Below, piece after piece: positions 63,981 to 64,000 of a stretch of DNA of 64,000 bases. Each line of letters opens with the position of its first letter. Within the stretch, counting starts at the first letter, position 1. This DNA comes from JBAZAX01 sp964568625 (GTDB taxonomy: Bacteria; Babelota; Babeliae; Babelales; RVW-14): the NCBI GenBank assembly GCA_964568625.1, contig CAZMQG010000002.1, forward strand, positions 55,703 to 119,702, written 5' to 3'. The position numbers and the translations under genes are program-made. Below the pieces are notes generated by a model, which searched no databases, had not been told where the DNA came from, and worked only from the letters and a program-made list of their open reading frames with translations.

Positions 63981-64000
63981 TAGATAAGCCATATTCTTCA

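Noticed and set aside
1..64000. CRISPR arrays, insertion sequences, prophage and tRNA genes
   Set aside because: No regularly spaced repeats, transposase motifs, phage structural genes or tRNA cloverleafs other than the tmRNA were found by reading.

Overview
The window reads as a piece of chromosome from an AT-rich, host-dependent Gram-negative bacterium. My best guess is the Candidatus Dependentiae (TM6) group, inferred from gene content and not from any rRNA. It has LPS genes (kdsB, LptC-like, LptA-like), a diaminopimelate-type murE, SurA-like periplasmic chaperones, and an unusually large share of proteins with signal peptides and eukaryote-like domains (ubiquitin proteases, RING fingers, ankyrin and WD40-like repeats, protein phosphatase, kinase-like folds, choline kinase). 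No rRNA, tRNA, insertion sequence or CRISPR array was found. The one clear RNA gene is a complete tmRNA with a consensus promoter.

Layout. 1-6.9 kb: two long exported proteins with an N-terminal beta-helix-like part and 21 and 14 propeller-blade repeats; the first begins outside the window. 7.3-14.3 kb: housekeeping and envelope genes (kdsB, pseudouridine synthase, histidine phosphatase, LptC-like, ComF-like, LptA-like, mutL). 14.4-15.9 kb: two small exported proteins. 15.9-20.6 kb: wecB-wecC-bidomain oxidoreductase operon for a ManNAcA-type sugar. 21.7-25.3 kb: an M50-like protease and a polymorphic toxin locus (HINT toxin, immunity gene, a start-less spare toxin tip, a second immunity gene). 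25.5-31.1 kb: pheT-lspA operon ending in a degenerate HisRS-like gene, then brnQ. 31.3-31.8 kb: ssrA. 31.9-36 kb: an operon-like run of a kinase-like protein and two ubiquitin-specific proteases, all exported and all carrying the same leucine-heptad module. 36-41.5 kb: giant MscS-type channel, a RecO-like protein and a Thr-rich exported protein. 41.7-45.6 kb: peptidoglycan-degrading enzymes (3D-domain/MltA-like, and a NagZ-NamZ fusion). 45.7-52.5 kb: exported PPP phosphatase, murE, a split YeeE/YedE transporter, and two SurA/PrsA-type foldases. 52.6-56.4 kb: GT4-ugd-GT4 glycan operon. 56.5-62.2 kb: exported macro-like protein with the same heptad module, metallophosphoesterase, HAS-barrel protein, rnhB, and exported choline-kinase-like and MGDG-synthase-like proteins. 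62.4-64 kb: exported ankyrin-RING and RING proteins.

Taken together, the ordinary genes maintain the envelope. The exported eukaryote-like genes look like a toolkit acting on host ubiquitin, phosphorylation and lipids, while the toxin locus suggests competition with other bacteria. The host-directed roles are inferred from domains and signal peptides only.
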